Notes: generated by a model from the letters alone, not told the origin. DNA of 20,418 nucleotides from JAMIFN01 sp964608575 (GCA_964608575.1 CAZSPW010000023.1:1-20418); one strand, 5' to 3'. Positions 7,067 through 14,746 are shown, counted from the stretch's first letter. A program made the numbers and translations.

Positions 7067-7648
7067 TTAGTCTTCAATGCCGCGCTGTGCGGGGATGCCT
7101 GCTTGGAAGGCGTGCTTCACCAGTGTCATTTCAGTCACGGTATCGGCCAGCTCGATGATCTCCTGTGGGCAGCGGCGGCCAGTGAGCACCACGGTGCAAT
7201 CCTTGGGGCGGGCGACCAGGGTCTCCAGCACATCCTGCAGGGGCAGCCAGCCGTAAATCAGTGGGTAGGTAATTTCGTCTAGCGTGACCATGAAAAATTC
7301 ACCACTCATGATGTCGGCTTTGGCTTTTTCCCAGCCGCTGCGTGCTAGCTCGGCGCTGTGCTCCAGGTCTTTGCTTTTCCAGCTAAAGCCGTCGCCCAAA
7401 CCTTCTATAGGCAGCCCCAGTTTTTCAAACATGCGGTGCTCGCCAAAGCGGGCGCTGGGCACTTTCATAAACTGGTAAATCTTGACTTTTTTGCCGTGGT
7501 GATGGGTGCGCCCCAGTGCGCGCACAGCCAGACCAAAAGCGGCCGTGCTTTTGCCTTTGCCGTCGCCCGTATGCACCATGATCAGGCCGCGGCGCTCGCC
7601 TGTGGGTTTTTCGTAGCGCGCTTCGGTAGGGGCTTGTTCAATTTCCAT
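7067..7648 (-). CDS. cobO: Cob(I)yrinic acid a,c-diamide / corrinoid adenosyltransferase
   Basis: This is the canonical CobO/BtuR enzyme of the locus (193 residues), adenosylating the reduced cobalt of cobyrinic acid a,c-diamide or of salvaged corrinoids. The P-loop is HTGDGKGKSTAAFG (residues 26-39). The active-site aromatics are kept in GDGFSW (F88, W90, corresponding to Phe91 and Trp93 of Salmonella CobA). Further motifs are TLDEITYPLIYGWL, VVLTGRRCPQEIIELADT and AQRGIED at the end. A GGAGAAACC ribosome site precedes the start at 7648. It is 11 bp upstream of the divergent paralogue and 12 bp downstream of btuD. Confidence 0.95.
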   Translation of the reverse strand: MEIEQAPTEARYEKPTGERRGLIMVHTGDGKGKSTAAFGLAVRALGRTHHHGKKVKIYQFMKVPSARFGEHRMFEKLGLPIEGLGDGFSWKSKDLEHSAELARSGWEKAKADIMSGEFFMVTLDEITYPLIYGWLPLQDVLETLVARPKDCTVVLTGRRCPQEIIELADTVTEMTLVKHAFQAGIPAQRGIED

Positions 7649-7660
7649 ATGGTTTCTCCT

Positions 7661-8440
7661 TTATTGGGGTAAGGCTAACCAGCGCTCTTCGCACCAAACC
7701 ACGCGCAGGCGGTTTGCAAAAACCGCTTCTATGGCGCGGTGTGTGCTGGCATCTTCAGTGCTGCCTTGGTGGATCAGCTCGCCGCCGGCGACGATGAGCA
7801 ATTGGTCAGCACGCAGGGCATAGTTCACATCGTGCAAAACGGCTACGACGATATGGTTTTGCGCGGCCAGGAGCCGCGCCAGTAGCAACCAGTCGGCCTG
7901 GTGTGGAGGGTCTAGGTGATTCAGCGGCTCGTCCATCAAGAGTGCAGTCGCTTGCACAGCCAGCGCCCGCGCCAGCAAGACTTTTTGTCTTTCACCGCCG
8001 GATAACTGCCCAAATAAACGCCCGCGTAAATGTTCACATTGCGCCCAGGCTATGGCTTGATTGACAGCATCTAAATCGCGCTGTTGTGCGCTGGCCAAAA
8101 GGCCTAGGTGTGGCAAGCGCCCGAGCTGCACGATGTCCTCGATAGTGAGTTCATCGAGCGCGTTGCCGCCATCGTGTTGAGCCAAATAACTGATACGACG
8201 GGCGCGTCCGCGCGGGCTAAATTGCTCGACCGCTTGACCTTGTAATTGCACGCTGCCGCTGTGTTTTTGCAAACCTGCCAAGCAGCGCAAAAGGGTGGAT
8301 TTTCCAGCGCCATTGGGGCCGATGATGGCACTGATTTGGCCGGGCTTTAAAGTACAACTGGCGCTGCGCAAAATGCTGCGCTGGCCAATGTTTACGCTGA
8401 TATTTTTAGCCTCTAGCTGGCTGTGGATGGCCTCGCTCAT
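7661..8440 (-). CDS. btuD: Vitamin B12 ABC transporter, ATP-binding protein
   Basis: This 259-residue ATPase of the FecCD/BtuCD class powers corrinoid import through BtuC. Walker A is GPNGAGKST (residues 41-49), the Q-loop lies near YLAQHD, the ABC signature is LSGGE (146-150), Walker B is ALLMDE (166-171) with LNHLD following, and the switch histidine is H203 in VLHDVN. The start overlaps the btuC stop by 4 bp (ATGA), indicating coupled translation of the two transporter parts. Sequence alone would also allow a heme or siderophore transporter; the cobalamin riboswitch and neighbours decide for B12. Confidence 0.93.
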   Translation of the reverse strand: MSEAIHSQLEAKNISVNIGQRSILRSASCTLKPGQISAIIGPNGAGKSTLLRCLAGLQKHSGSVQLQGQAVEQFSPRGRARRISYLAQHDGGNALDELTIEDIVQLGRLPHLGLLASAQQRDLDAVNQAIAWAQCEHLRGRLFGQLSGGERQKVLLARALAVQATALLMDEPLNHLDPPHQADWLLLARLLAAQNHIVVAVLHDVNYALRADQLLIVAGGELIHQGSTEDASTHRAIEAVFANRLRVVWCEERWLALPQ

Positions 8441-9528
8441 GTGCGCTCTCCTTGCCAGTTTTTTCTGTGCATCAATACCAGCAAATACACGCCACCGACT
8501 AAGGCGGTGATGATGCCCACGGGCAGCTCTTCAGGCAGTATCAGTATGCGTGCCAGCACATCTGCCAGTAGCAGCAGCAAGCCGCCATAGGCCGCAGCCG
8601 CAGGCAAGAGTAGGCGGTAATTGCCGCTGATTTGCCCTCGGGCAATATGCGGCGCGGCCAAACCAATAAAGGCAATCAAACCAGCTTGTGCCACGGCTGC
8701 ACCAGTGGCCAAGGCGATCAGCACAATATAAAAAAAGCGGAAGTGCGCCAATCCCAGCCCTAGGCTACTGGCGGTTAATTCGCCCAGTGCGAGTGCGTTC
8801 AGCCCACGCGCACCCAAGGCTGATAGCAGCATGCAGGGGATAAAAATCAGGAGCAATAAGCTCACAGAAGCCCAGCCGATAAAGGCCGTATTGCCCCACA
8901 TAAAGCTTTGCATATTCGGCATGATATTGGGGTTCATCAGCATGATCAGGGCAGTGGCCGCGCCCATGACGACACCTACGACTACGCCTGCCAGCAGCAA
9001 TTGCAAATTGCGCCGCGCACCGCCTGCCAGCACGATGGTCAGCAGCACAGAAACGCCTGCGCCGATAAAGGCTGCACCCGTCATGCCCAAACGCAGCGCC
9101 CAGCCTAGATCCATGAGACGCTCTTGCTGCAGCACCCAGGCCGATAACAGCATAAATAGCGCGACGAATAAAGATGCACCGCTGGCGCTGCCCAGCAGAT
9201 AAGGCTCGGCCAAGGGGTTGCGAAACAGGCCTTGGGCTATGCCGCCGGCTAAGCCCAATAAAGCGCCGACGCACCAAGCGCCCAGCATGCGGGGGGTGCG
9301 AATGTCCAGCACGATATGGCGTAGCAAACCGTCTTCAGACCAAGCTGTGCTTGGCCAACGCACGCCATCGGCGCCCACGCACACCGCCAGCAGCATCAGC
9401 GCCAGCGTGGTGATCAGTAAAACGCCTATATGCAAGCTGACGCGCGCTGGTGCGCGGCTTGTTGGGTTGGGTGGGGGGACGGGTGTTTGCGCCATGGCTT
9501 TAGTGCTGGTATCTGTGCGCTCGCTCAT
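8437..9528 (-). CDS. btuC: Vitamin B12 ABC transporter, permease
   Basis: BtuC is a FecCD-type permease forming the inner-membrane channel as a dimer. The 363-residue protein has a 30-residue cytoplasmic N-terminus rich in Pro, Thr and Ser, then about ten hydrophobic segments. Typical motifs are DIRTPRMLGAWCVGALLGLAGG, QGLFRNPLAEPYLLGSASGA, GLIAFIGLAAPHIAR and the C-terminal ADVLARILILPEELPVGI, which forms the coupling region facing BtuD. The start at 9528 lies 3 bp from the btuF stop; a second ATG 11 codons in is an alternative. Substrate is assigned from context. Confidence 0.92.
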   Translation of the reverse strand: MSERTDTSTKAMAQTPVPPPNPTSRAPARVSLHIGVLLITTLALMLLAVCVGADGVRWPSTAWSEDGLLRHIVLDIRTPRMLGAWCVGALLGLAGGIAQGLFRNPLAEPYLLGSASGASLFVALFMLLSAWVLQQERLMDLGWALRLGMTGAAFIGAGVSVLLTIVLAGGARRNLQLLLAGVVVGVVMGAATALIMLMNPNIMPNMQSFMWGNTAFIGWASVSLLLLIFIPCMLLSALGARGLNALALGELTASSLGLGLAHFRFFYIVLIALATGAAVAQAGLIAFIGLAAPHIARGQISGNYRLLLPAAAAYGGLLLLLADVLARILILPEELPVGIITALVGGVYLLVLMHRKNWQGERT

Positions 9529-9531
9529 GCC

Positions 9532-10476
9532 TTACATACCAGGCTTTTTGGCGGGTTGGGGCTGGCGGCGCGATTGCACCTTGAGTTTGCCCAGCACGCA
9601 ATCGCGGATGATTTGTGCCGATTCATCCATGCGTGGCCCGGGGTGGATCAGCACATCCATTTGTTCTAGGGTGAACAGGCAAAACTGCTCGTTTTTTACG
9701 GCGGGCAGATGACGCCAGCCTGGGTAGAGCTGCATTTCGCCGGCGCTGCGATCTCCCGCCAAAATGAAGTCGGGGTTCTTCAGCACGACGAATTCAGGAT
9801 TGAGTTTGGGGAAAGGCCCCATGTTTTTATCCACGATATTGCCCAGCCCCATGCGCGTTATCAGCTCGCCGATAAAAGAAGTCGCACCAGCCGCATAGGG
9901 GCCACGGCTGACTTCGAAATACAGGCGCTTGCCGCGTAGCGCTGGGGGGATTTGCGCCGCAGTGCGGCTGATACTGGCATCCATGCGCTGCCAAACTTGT
10001 TCTGCTTTGCTAGGGGGCAGCCCCAAAACCTGGCCAACGATGGCCATGACATCGCGGACTTGATCCAGCGTTTTAGGCTCTAGCACCACCACGCGCAAGC
10101 CTAAGTGGCGCAAACGCTCGCTCACCCGACTAGAGGCAGAAATCAAGACGACATCAGGGCGTAATGCAACGATGGCTTCGATACGGGGATCTAGGCCGCC
10201 GCCTACATCAGGCACGCGCTGCACCATTTCTGGCGGCCAGACGGTGTAGCGATCGCGACCGACGATGCGATCGCAAGCGTCCAAAGCGCAGACTGTTTCG
10301 GCCAGTGAGGGCAGGAGCGTGACGATGCGCTGCGGCGCTTTGTCAAAGTGCACCTTATTGCCTACGGCATCGACCACGGTATAAGCCGCCCAACTGGGGT
10401 TTGCTATTGCTATAAATACAAGAGCTGCCCAGGCAGATTTGGCGGCGTAAAATAAGGAAATAATGCGTAAAAACAT
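9532..10476 (-). CDS. btuF: Vitamin B12 ABC transporter, periplasmic binding protein
   Basis: This is a 314-residue type III periplasmic binding protein that captures corrinoids and passes them to BtuCD. It has a signal peptide (residues 1-30, hydrophobic core from residue 5, probable cleavage after ANPSWA), then mature motifs TLLPSLAETVCALDACDRIVG, DVGGGLDPRIEAIVALRPDVVL and a long central helix (about 120-150) typical of the class. Residues 9-19 of the signal peptide (FYAAKSAWAAL) are encoded by a sense copy of the interspersed palindromic repeat. The C-terminal tail is basic and proline-rich (RRQPQPAKKPGM). It is packed 3 bp from both btuC and cobU. Confidence 0.93.
   Translation of the reverse strand: MFLRIISLFYAAKSAWAALVFIAIANPSWAAYTVVDAVGNKVHFDKAPQRIVTLLPSLAETVCALDACDRIVGRDRYTVWPPEMVQRVPDVGGGLDPRIEAIVALRPDVVLISASSRVSERLRHLGLRVVVLEPKTLDQVRDVMAIVGQVLGLPPSKAEQVWQRMDASISRTAAQIPPALRGKRLYFEVSRGPYAAGATSFIGELITRMGLGNIVDKNMGPFPKLNPEFVVLKNPDFILAGDRSAGEMQLYPGWRHLPAVKNEQFCLFTLEQMDVLIHPGPRMDESAQIIRDCVLGKLKVQSRRQPQPAKKPGM
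10421..10452 (-). repeat. Interspersed palindromic repeat, copy E, inside btuF
   Basis: On the minus strand it contains CGCCGCCAAATCTGCCTGGG, identical to copy C, continuing with CAGCT. It is read in sense as residues 9-19 of the BtuF signal peptide. Confidence 0.78.
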
Positions 10477-10479
10477 GGT

Positions 10480-11058
10480 TTATGTGCTCGTTTTTAAGGG
10501 CAAAGGCAGGCCAGCGGCCATCAGCAGCACTTGTGGGCAGCTTTGTGCCAGTGCCTGATTGAGCAAGCCCAGTTCATCTACAAACTGGCGCACGGCAGGC
10601 GCTAGCGCAATCACGCCCAAGCCAATTTCATTGCTGACCAAAACCACAGGGCCAGGCGCTTGTGCCAGCGCCTGCTGCAATGCGGCGGTTTGCGCGTGAA
10701 TTTGCTCGGGCGCCAGCGCGTGATCGGCATCGATGGGCATCAGCATATTGGTTAGCCACAGATTCAAACAATCCACCACCAGCAAGGTTTGCGGCGTGCT
10801 CAGGCGGGTAATACTTTGCGCCAAAGCCAGTGGCTCTTCCAGGGTTTGCAACTGCGGGACGCGGGCAGCGCGGTCGCTTTGGTGGCGGGCAATGCGGCTG
10901 GCCATTTCCGTATCGTGTGCTTGCGCGGTGGCGATCAAGCAGGCACGGTGTGCTGGGCTTAGCGCCAACCAAGCCTTGGCCAGCAGCTCGGCATGGCGCG
11001 ATTTGCCGCTTTTTTGCCCACCAAGGATGAGGGTGTGGCTGCGTGGGGCGTTCAACAT
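10480..11058 (-). CDS. cobU: Adenosylcobinamide kinase / adenosylcobinamide-phosphate guanylyltransferase
   Basis: CobU (CobP) phosphorylates adenosylcobinamide and then adds GMP, giving the adenosylcobinamide-GDP used by CobS. The 192-residue protein has the P-loop GGQKSGKS (residues 13-20; the family usually has GGARSGKS), then LIATAQAHDTEMASRIARHQ, where the histidine lies near the guanylylated position of the family, VVDCLNLWLTNML, and VLVSNEIGLGVIALAPAVRQF. It overlaps cbiA by 7 bp and ends 3 bp before btuF. Both reactions are needed in cobinamide salvage and in de novo synthesis. Confidence 0.95.
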   Translation of the reverse strand: MLNAPRSHTLILGGQKSGKSRHAELLAKAWLALSPAHRACLIATAQAHDTEMASRIARHQSDRAARVPQLQTLEEPLALAQSITRLSTPQTLLVVDCLNLWLTNMLMPIDADHALAPEQIHAQTAALQQALAQAPGPVVLVSNEIGLGVIALAPAVRQFVDELGLLNQALAQSCPQVLLMAAGLPLPLKTST

Positions 11059-12431
11059 CGGCTCTCCCCTAGCGCACAGTCTGCGCCAAACAAAGCGGCT
11101 GCAGCTTGCGGGTTAGAAGCAAACCAAGGGTGGAAATAGCTGGCCTGAATACTGCCCACGCGATATATGGCCTCGCCTGCTTGCCCAGTTTTGGCGTGCA
11201 AGCTGTGCGCTACGGGTTGTAGGGCGGTGTTGGTGCGTGAGTGGTGGAAAGTGTGGCCGCGCAGCTCTCCTTGCGGCGTGATCCAAGCTTGCGAGCCCAA
11301 GCCCACAAAGCGTGCCTGCATAGCCACGCTGCCACGCAAAATCCCCCAGGCAGGGTGGCTGCTGCCGTCTTTCAAAGTTATGGTGTCGAATAATTGCATC
11401 ATGCCGCCGCATTCTGCCCAAACGGGCTTGCCCGCTTGCACATGCTGGGCAATGCTGGCGCGGCATTGCTGCGCTGCAGCTAGCGCAGCGGTGTGCAATT
11501 CGGGATAACCTCCAGGCAGCCACAGGGCATCGCAGGGCGGTAGCTGATCGCCTGCTAGGGGCGAGAAAAACACCAGTTTTGCGCCCATGCTAGCCAAGCA
11601 ATCTAGATTCGCTGGATAAATAAAACAAAACGCGGCATCGCGTGCTACGGCTATGGTTTTACCCGCCAATAGCGCGGGCAAAGGCGCGGCATCTGCGTTG
11701 GCGGGCGGGGCAAAATCTACGGCAAAGCCTTGCCAATCGGCCAGTTGCATTTGCCCTAAAGGGGTTTGTGCTAAAGCATCGGCCAGTGCGTCTAATCTGG
11801 CCAGGCCGTCGGTCAATTCCCCAGGCAAAGTCAGGCCTAAATGGCGCTCAGGCAGGCAAAAATCGGCTTGATAGGCAATCGCCCCTAGAAAATCTTGTGC
11901 TTGACTCAGGCTATCGGCCAGCATTTGCGCGTGGCCAGCGCTGCCCACTTGATTGGCCAGCACGCCCGCCCAGCGCAGCGGCGCCTGACTGGTATCTTGA
12001 AAATGCTGCAAACCAAAGGCCAGTGCGCCAAAAGTGCCAGCCATAGCACGCGCGCTGATGACGGGCATGACGGGCAGGGCAAAGCGGCGCGCAATATCGG
12101 CGCTGCTGGGTTGGCCATCGTATAAACCCATAACTCCTTCGACCAAAATGATGTCATTGTGCTGCGCTGCTTGGTGCAGGCGGGCGCGGATATCGGCTTC
12201 GCCGTTAATCCACAAATCCAACTGGTGCACAGCCTGGGCGCTAGCCAAGCTGTGCCAGCTGGCATCAATAAAATCGGGGCCGCATTTGAATACCTGCACC
12301 CGCAGCCCGCGCCGCGCCAAGAGCCGCGCCAACGCCGATACGACTGTGGTTTTGCCCTGGCCAGAGGCGGGCGCAGTAATCAAGAGGGCGGGGCAGCGGG
12401 CTGTGCCGTGGCTTGGGGGGCTGGTATTCAT
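11052..12431 (-). CDS. cbiA: Cobyrinic acid a,c-diamide synthase
   Basis: CbiA (CobB) uses ATP and glutamine to amidate the a and c side chains of cobyrinic acid. The 459-residue protein has an N-terminal dethiobiotin-synthetase-like ATPase domain with P-loop TAPASGQGKTT (19-29), VFKCGPDFIDASWH (47-59) and VEGVMGLYDG (96-105), then a class I glutamine amidotransferase-like domain with the nucleophile C340 in VWAECGGMMQLFD and a GHTFHHS segment near the C-terminus. CobQ/CbiP is a related family, but the length and the FIDASWH motif favour CbiA. It starts 6 bp after btuB. Its presence without cobyric acid synthase in the window is notable. Confidence 0.93.
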   Translation of the reverse strand: MNTSPPSHGTARCPALLITAPASGQGKTTVVSALARLLARRGLRVQVFKCGPDFIDASWHSLASAQAVHQLDLWINGEADIRARLHQAAQHNDIILVEGVMGLYDGQPSSADIARRFALPVMPVISARAMAGTFGALAFGLQHFQDTSQAPLRWAGVLANQVGSAGHAQMLADSLSQAQDFLGAIAYQADFCLPERHLGLTLPGELTDGLARLDALADALAQTPLGQMQLADWQGFAVDFAPPANADAAPLPALLAGKTIAVARDAAFCFIYPANLDCLASMGAKLVFFSPLAGDQLPPCDALWLPGGYPELHTAALAAAQQCRASIAQHVQAGKPVWAECGGMMQLFDTITLKDGSSHPAWGILRGSVAMQARFVGLGSQAWITPQGELRGHTFHHSRTNTALQPVAHSLHAKTGQAGEAIYRVGSIQASYFHPWFASNPQAAAALFGADCALGESRC

Positions 12432-12437
12432 ATGGGC

Positions 12438-14279
12438 TTATTGTCCTGTCCAGCGCAGGCCAATATAAAACTGGCGGCCGCCTGTAGCATAAGTTTGTGC
12501 GGTTTCATAAATCTTATTGCCTAGGTTATCTACGCGGCCTACCACCTCCCAGCTTGCGCTTAGCGATTTTTTCGCGCTCAAGTTCAGCAGGGTGTAAGCG
12601 CCCATGGGTTTTTTGTTGGCTGCGTCATCAAAGCGTTTGCCCACGGCTTGTAGCTCTGCGCCCAAATCCACGCCTGCCCATTGCGTATCAGCAGTCAGTT
12701 TTAGGTTTTTGCGCGCACGCCGCGCCAGCAATTTATCGGTGGCCACATCCTTAGGGTTTTGTAAATCCAAAGACGCGCCCAAGCGCACCGTTTGCACACG
12801 AGTGGCCGCAGCCAAAGTCAAGCCATTGTTTTGGGTTTTGGCCACATTGGTATAGCAGCCAAAGCCACTGCTGCAAGCGCCTGCGGGGCCAAAAATGATT
12901 TGATTGCTGTAGCGGCTGCGGTAGAGCGTGGCACTGAATTCATCGCCAGCTTTTGCCCAGCGCAAACCTAATTCTTGGCTGCGCGCTTCTTCTGGCAGCA
13001 GGCCAGGCTTGCCGTAAATACTGAAACGCTGGTAGAGCGAAGGTGCACGGAAAGCTGTGCCAGCCGAAGCACTGACGCGCCAGCCGTCGGCAAAGCTGTA
13101 GGCATAACCTATGCTGCCCGTGCCTTTATGGCCAAAATCGCTGTCATCGTCTTGGCGCAGATTCACTTGTAGGCTATGCCCATTGCTGCTGAGGCCGTAG
13201 CCCAAGGCCAAGGCATTTTGTGAACGGTTTTGTTGCGGTTTGGGCGCCAGGCTGGTGTTGTCGATATGGTCTTCGCGGCGCTCCACATCTGCGGTGAATT
13301 GATGGATGCCTAAACGGTATTCGTTATGCCAAAGATAGGTATGGATATCGGTTTGGGTGACATAGGGGCTGGGTTGGGTTTCATAACGATCAGTACCGCG
13401 GGTGATATTCACACGGCTTTGGTAGTTGTCCGTCCATTTGGCCTTCCAGCTCAAGCCCAAGGTGCGGGTGTCGTTGAAGGTCAAATCATCGTTTTTGCTG
13501 GTGTCGTACTGTGCTTGGCTGTGGCTGTCTAAAGCGGTCAGCTCCAGGCGGTGCTGGGCATGGATATTCCAGCCCAAGCGCAAAGAGGCAGACTGATTGC
13601 GGTAGCCATCTTTGTCGTGATTGGCGCTAGCGACCCCAGGTCGGCTGTCAAAGCCGCGGCTTTTTTCATAGCCTAGCGCCAAGGCGTAGTCAAAAACCTC
13701 GGTGCCGCCGCGTATGCTGGCGCCGAGTTTTTGCGTGTGATGCGTACCCAGGCCCAACTCCAGGCTGGGGTGAAAACCTGTGCGGCCTTTGCGCGTGAAT
13801 ATTTGAATTACACCAGCCATGGCGTCAGAGCCATAAACGGCGGCGCAGGGGCCACGCAAAATTTCAATATGCTCAATGGCAGAAGCGGGGATATTGCTCC
13901 AGCTCACGCCGCCACTGCCAGCTTGCGAATCCACGCGCACGCCATCGATGAGTACGGCGGTGTATTGGTTAGGGGCGCCGCGCACAAAGATACTGGCATT
14001 CGAGCCTGGGCCGCCGTTGCGGGTAATTTCAATCCCAGGCTGGCGCGAGAGGATATCGACGACTGAATTAGCACCGCTTTTCTCGATGGTGTCGCGATCG
14101 ACGATAGTCATATCAGCGATCACATCGCTGAGGTTTTGTTGGATACGGCCGGCAGTGATGACCGTGGTATCCAAAGTGGCGGTGCTGGGCTTGTTGTTGT
14201 CAGCGGCGAAAGATTGCAGGGCAAGGCTGGCGCAGGCGGCCATAAGCGAGCCGCGCATAGCAGAAGTGCGAAGAGGCAT
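12438..14279 (-). CDS. btuB: TonB-dependent vitamin B12 outer-membrane receptor
   Basis: BtuB imports cobalamin across the outer membrane using TonB energy. From the start at 14279 it has 613 residues: signal peptide MPLRTSAMRGSLMAACASLA to about residue 26, a TonB-box-like TLDTTVITAGR, a plug domain closely patterned on E. coli BtuB (VNDVL-like VVDILSRQPGIEITRNGG, SIFVRGAPNQYTAVLIDGVR, IEILRGPCAAVYGSDAMAGV) and a beta-barrel ending FYIGLRWTGQ. The last residue is not the usual aromatic. A longer reading frame up to 14417 would extend into the riboswitch and is rejected. No clear Shine-Dalgarno precedes 14279; ATG codons at 14258 and 14243 are alternatives. It is the first gene of the operon, under riboswitch 1. 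Confidence 0.93.
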   Translation of the reverse strand: MPLRTSAMRGSLMAACASLALQSFAADNNKPSTATLDTTVITAGRIQQNLSDVIADMTIVDRDTIEKSGANSVVDILSRQPGIEITRNGGPGSNASIFVRGAPNQYTAVLIDGVRVDSQAGSGGVSWSNIPASAIEHIEILRGPCAAVYGSDAMAGVIQIFTRKGRTGFHPSLELGLGTHHTQKLGASIRGGTEVFDYALALGYEKSRGFDSRPGVASANHDKDGYRNQSASLRLGWNIHAQHRLELTALDSHSQAQYDTSKNDDLTFNDTRTLGLSWKAKWTDNYQSRVNITRGTDRYETQPSPYVTQTDIHTYLWHNEYRLGIHQFTADVERREDHIDNTSLAPKPQQNRSQNALALGYGLSSNGHSLQVNLRQDDDSDFGHKGTGSIGYAYSFADGWRVSASAGTAFRAPSLYQRFSIYGKPGLLPEEARSQELGLRWAKAGDEFSATLYRSRYSNQIIFGPAGACSSGFGCYTNVAKTQNNGLTLAAATRVQTVRLGASLDLQNPKDVATDKLLARRARKNLKLTADTQWAGVDLGAELQAVGKRFDDAANKKPMGAYTLLNLSAKKSLSASWEVVGRVDNLGNKIYETAQTYATGGRQFYIGLRWTGQ

Positions 14280-14298
14280 AGAGAGGGTAAAAACACAA

Positions 14299-14360
14299 GT
14301 TTTGCACTGCAGCCAGGTTCCCCGCCAGCTGCAGCATACGGCTTTGCATTGCTGCAAAAC
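14299..14360 (-). promoter_or_regulatory. Leader hairpin after riboswitch 1 (possible expression platform)
   Basis: Between aptamer and start codon the minus strand can form nested pairings: GTTTTGCA with TGCAAAAC (14353-14360 and 14299-14306) outside, and CTGCAGC with GCTGCAG (14328-14334 and 14307-14313) inside, followed a few bases later by TTTTT. This might act as a ligand-dependent terminator, but the U-run is not directly adjacent to the stem, so the mechanism is uncertain. Confidence 0.4.
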
Positions 14361-14369
14361 CACCTTGTT

Positions 14370-14571
14370 GGCCGGTATCCAGGCTGACGGCTGCGCTCTT
14401 CCTACCTTCCCAAGCATGGCTCAGTGGTGTGTGTGGAAGAACTTGGGGCTGGCATAGCAGCCCCGCCGCTTACTGTTGCGGGGGCAGCGCAGGTTAGGTG
14501 TGGCCCTGTGGCCTAGCCCTCCTGCTTCCCGTTGAACTGTCCGACTACTGAAGAGCCAGACGAAGCACCAA
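14370..14571 (-). ncRNA. Cobalamin riboswitch 1 (upstream of btuB operon)
   Basis: The minus strand carries the cobalamin aptamer landmarks in order: GGTGCTTCGTC at the 5' end, AACGGGAAGC, GCTGCCCCCGCAACAGTAAG, CCACTG, TTGGGAAGG and the B12 box GTCAGCCTGGATACCGGCC at the 3' end. Spacing matches the class I cobalamin (adenosylcobalamin) layout. Binding of B12 is expected to lower expression of the downstream btuB-to-cobC operon. The predicted transcript starts only a few bases upstream, so the RNA begins with the aptamer. Confidence 0.95.
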
Positions 14572-14579
14572 CGGCGGCG

Positions 14580-14608
14580 ATTATAGGGTAAACGCTGATG
14601 GTTAAAGC
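14580..14608 (-). promoter_or_regulatory. Promoter of riboswitch 1 / B12 operon
   Basis: The minus strand has a perfect -10 box TATAAT at 14580-14585. The -35 region (CTTTAA with a 16-bp spacer) is poor. A start near 14573 would place the aptamer at the 5' end of the RNA. The -10 box and its position make the promoter likely. Confidence 0.65.
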
Positions 14609-14640
14609 CGGATAAGCCAAAAAAATCAGCAAATAAAATC

Positions 14641-14672
14641 ATAGCTGCTCAGGCAGATTTGACGGCTTAAAA
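14641..14672 (-). repeat. Interspersed palindromic repeat, copy F
   Basis: On the minus strand it reads TTTTAAGCCGTCAAATCTG followed by CCTGAGCAGCTAT. It is upstream of the operon promoter and inside the long direct repeat, so it is identical to copy G. Confidence 0.78.
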
Positions 14673-14686
14673 CATCGAAAAGGCAT

Positions 14687-14725
14687 AAAAAAACCGCAGC
14701 GCTAGGGCGATGCTTAGGCTGCGGT
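14687..14725 (-). terminator. Intrinsic terminator of btuB2
   Basis: On the minus strand the stem ACCGCAGC (14718-14725) pairs perfectly with GCTGCGGT (14693-14700) and is followed by a run of T's. It lies 21 bp beyond the btuB2 stop codon, so btuB2 is its own transcription unit. Confidence 0.85.
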
Positions 14726-14746
14726 GTTGGCCAGGTCTGCCGGGGT

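Larger units (their letters stand above)
14309..14695. repeat. Long direct repeat, copy 1 (riboswitch leader of btuB)
   Basis: This 387-bp block is repeated at 16761-17147 in the same orientation with an offset of exactly 2452 bp and one mismatch noticed (14353 T against 16805 G). It holds promoter, riboswitch, leader hairpin region, the interspersed repeat and the T-tract of the upstream terminator. A shorter, diverged similarity continues into the signal-peptide codons of both receptors. Confidence 0.92.

Noticed and set aside
14280..14417. 46-residue N-terminal extension of btuB
   Set aside because: It runs through the leader and riboswitch and would put the secretion signal in the middle of the protein.
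14421..14642. Identical 73-residue open frames at 14421-14642 and 16873-17094
   Set aside because: They lie across the riboswitch aptamer and promoter; their identity reflects RNA structure and recent duplication, not a protein.
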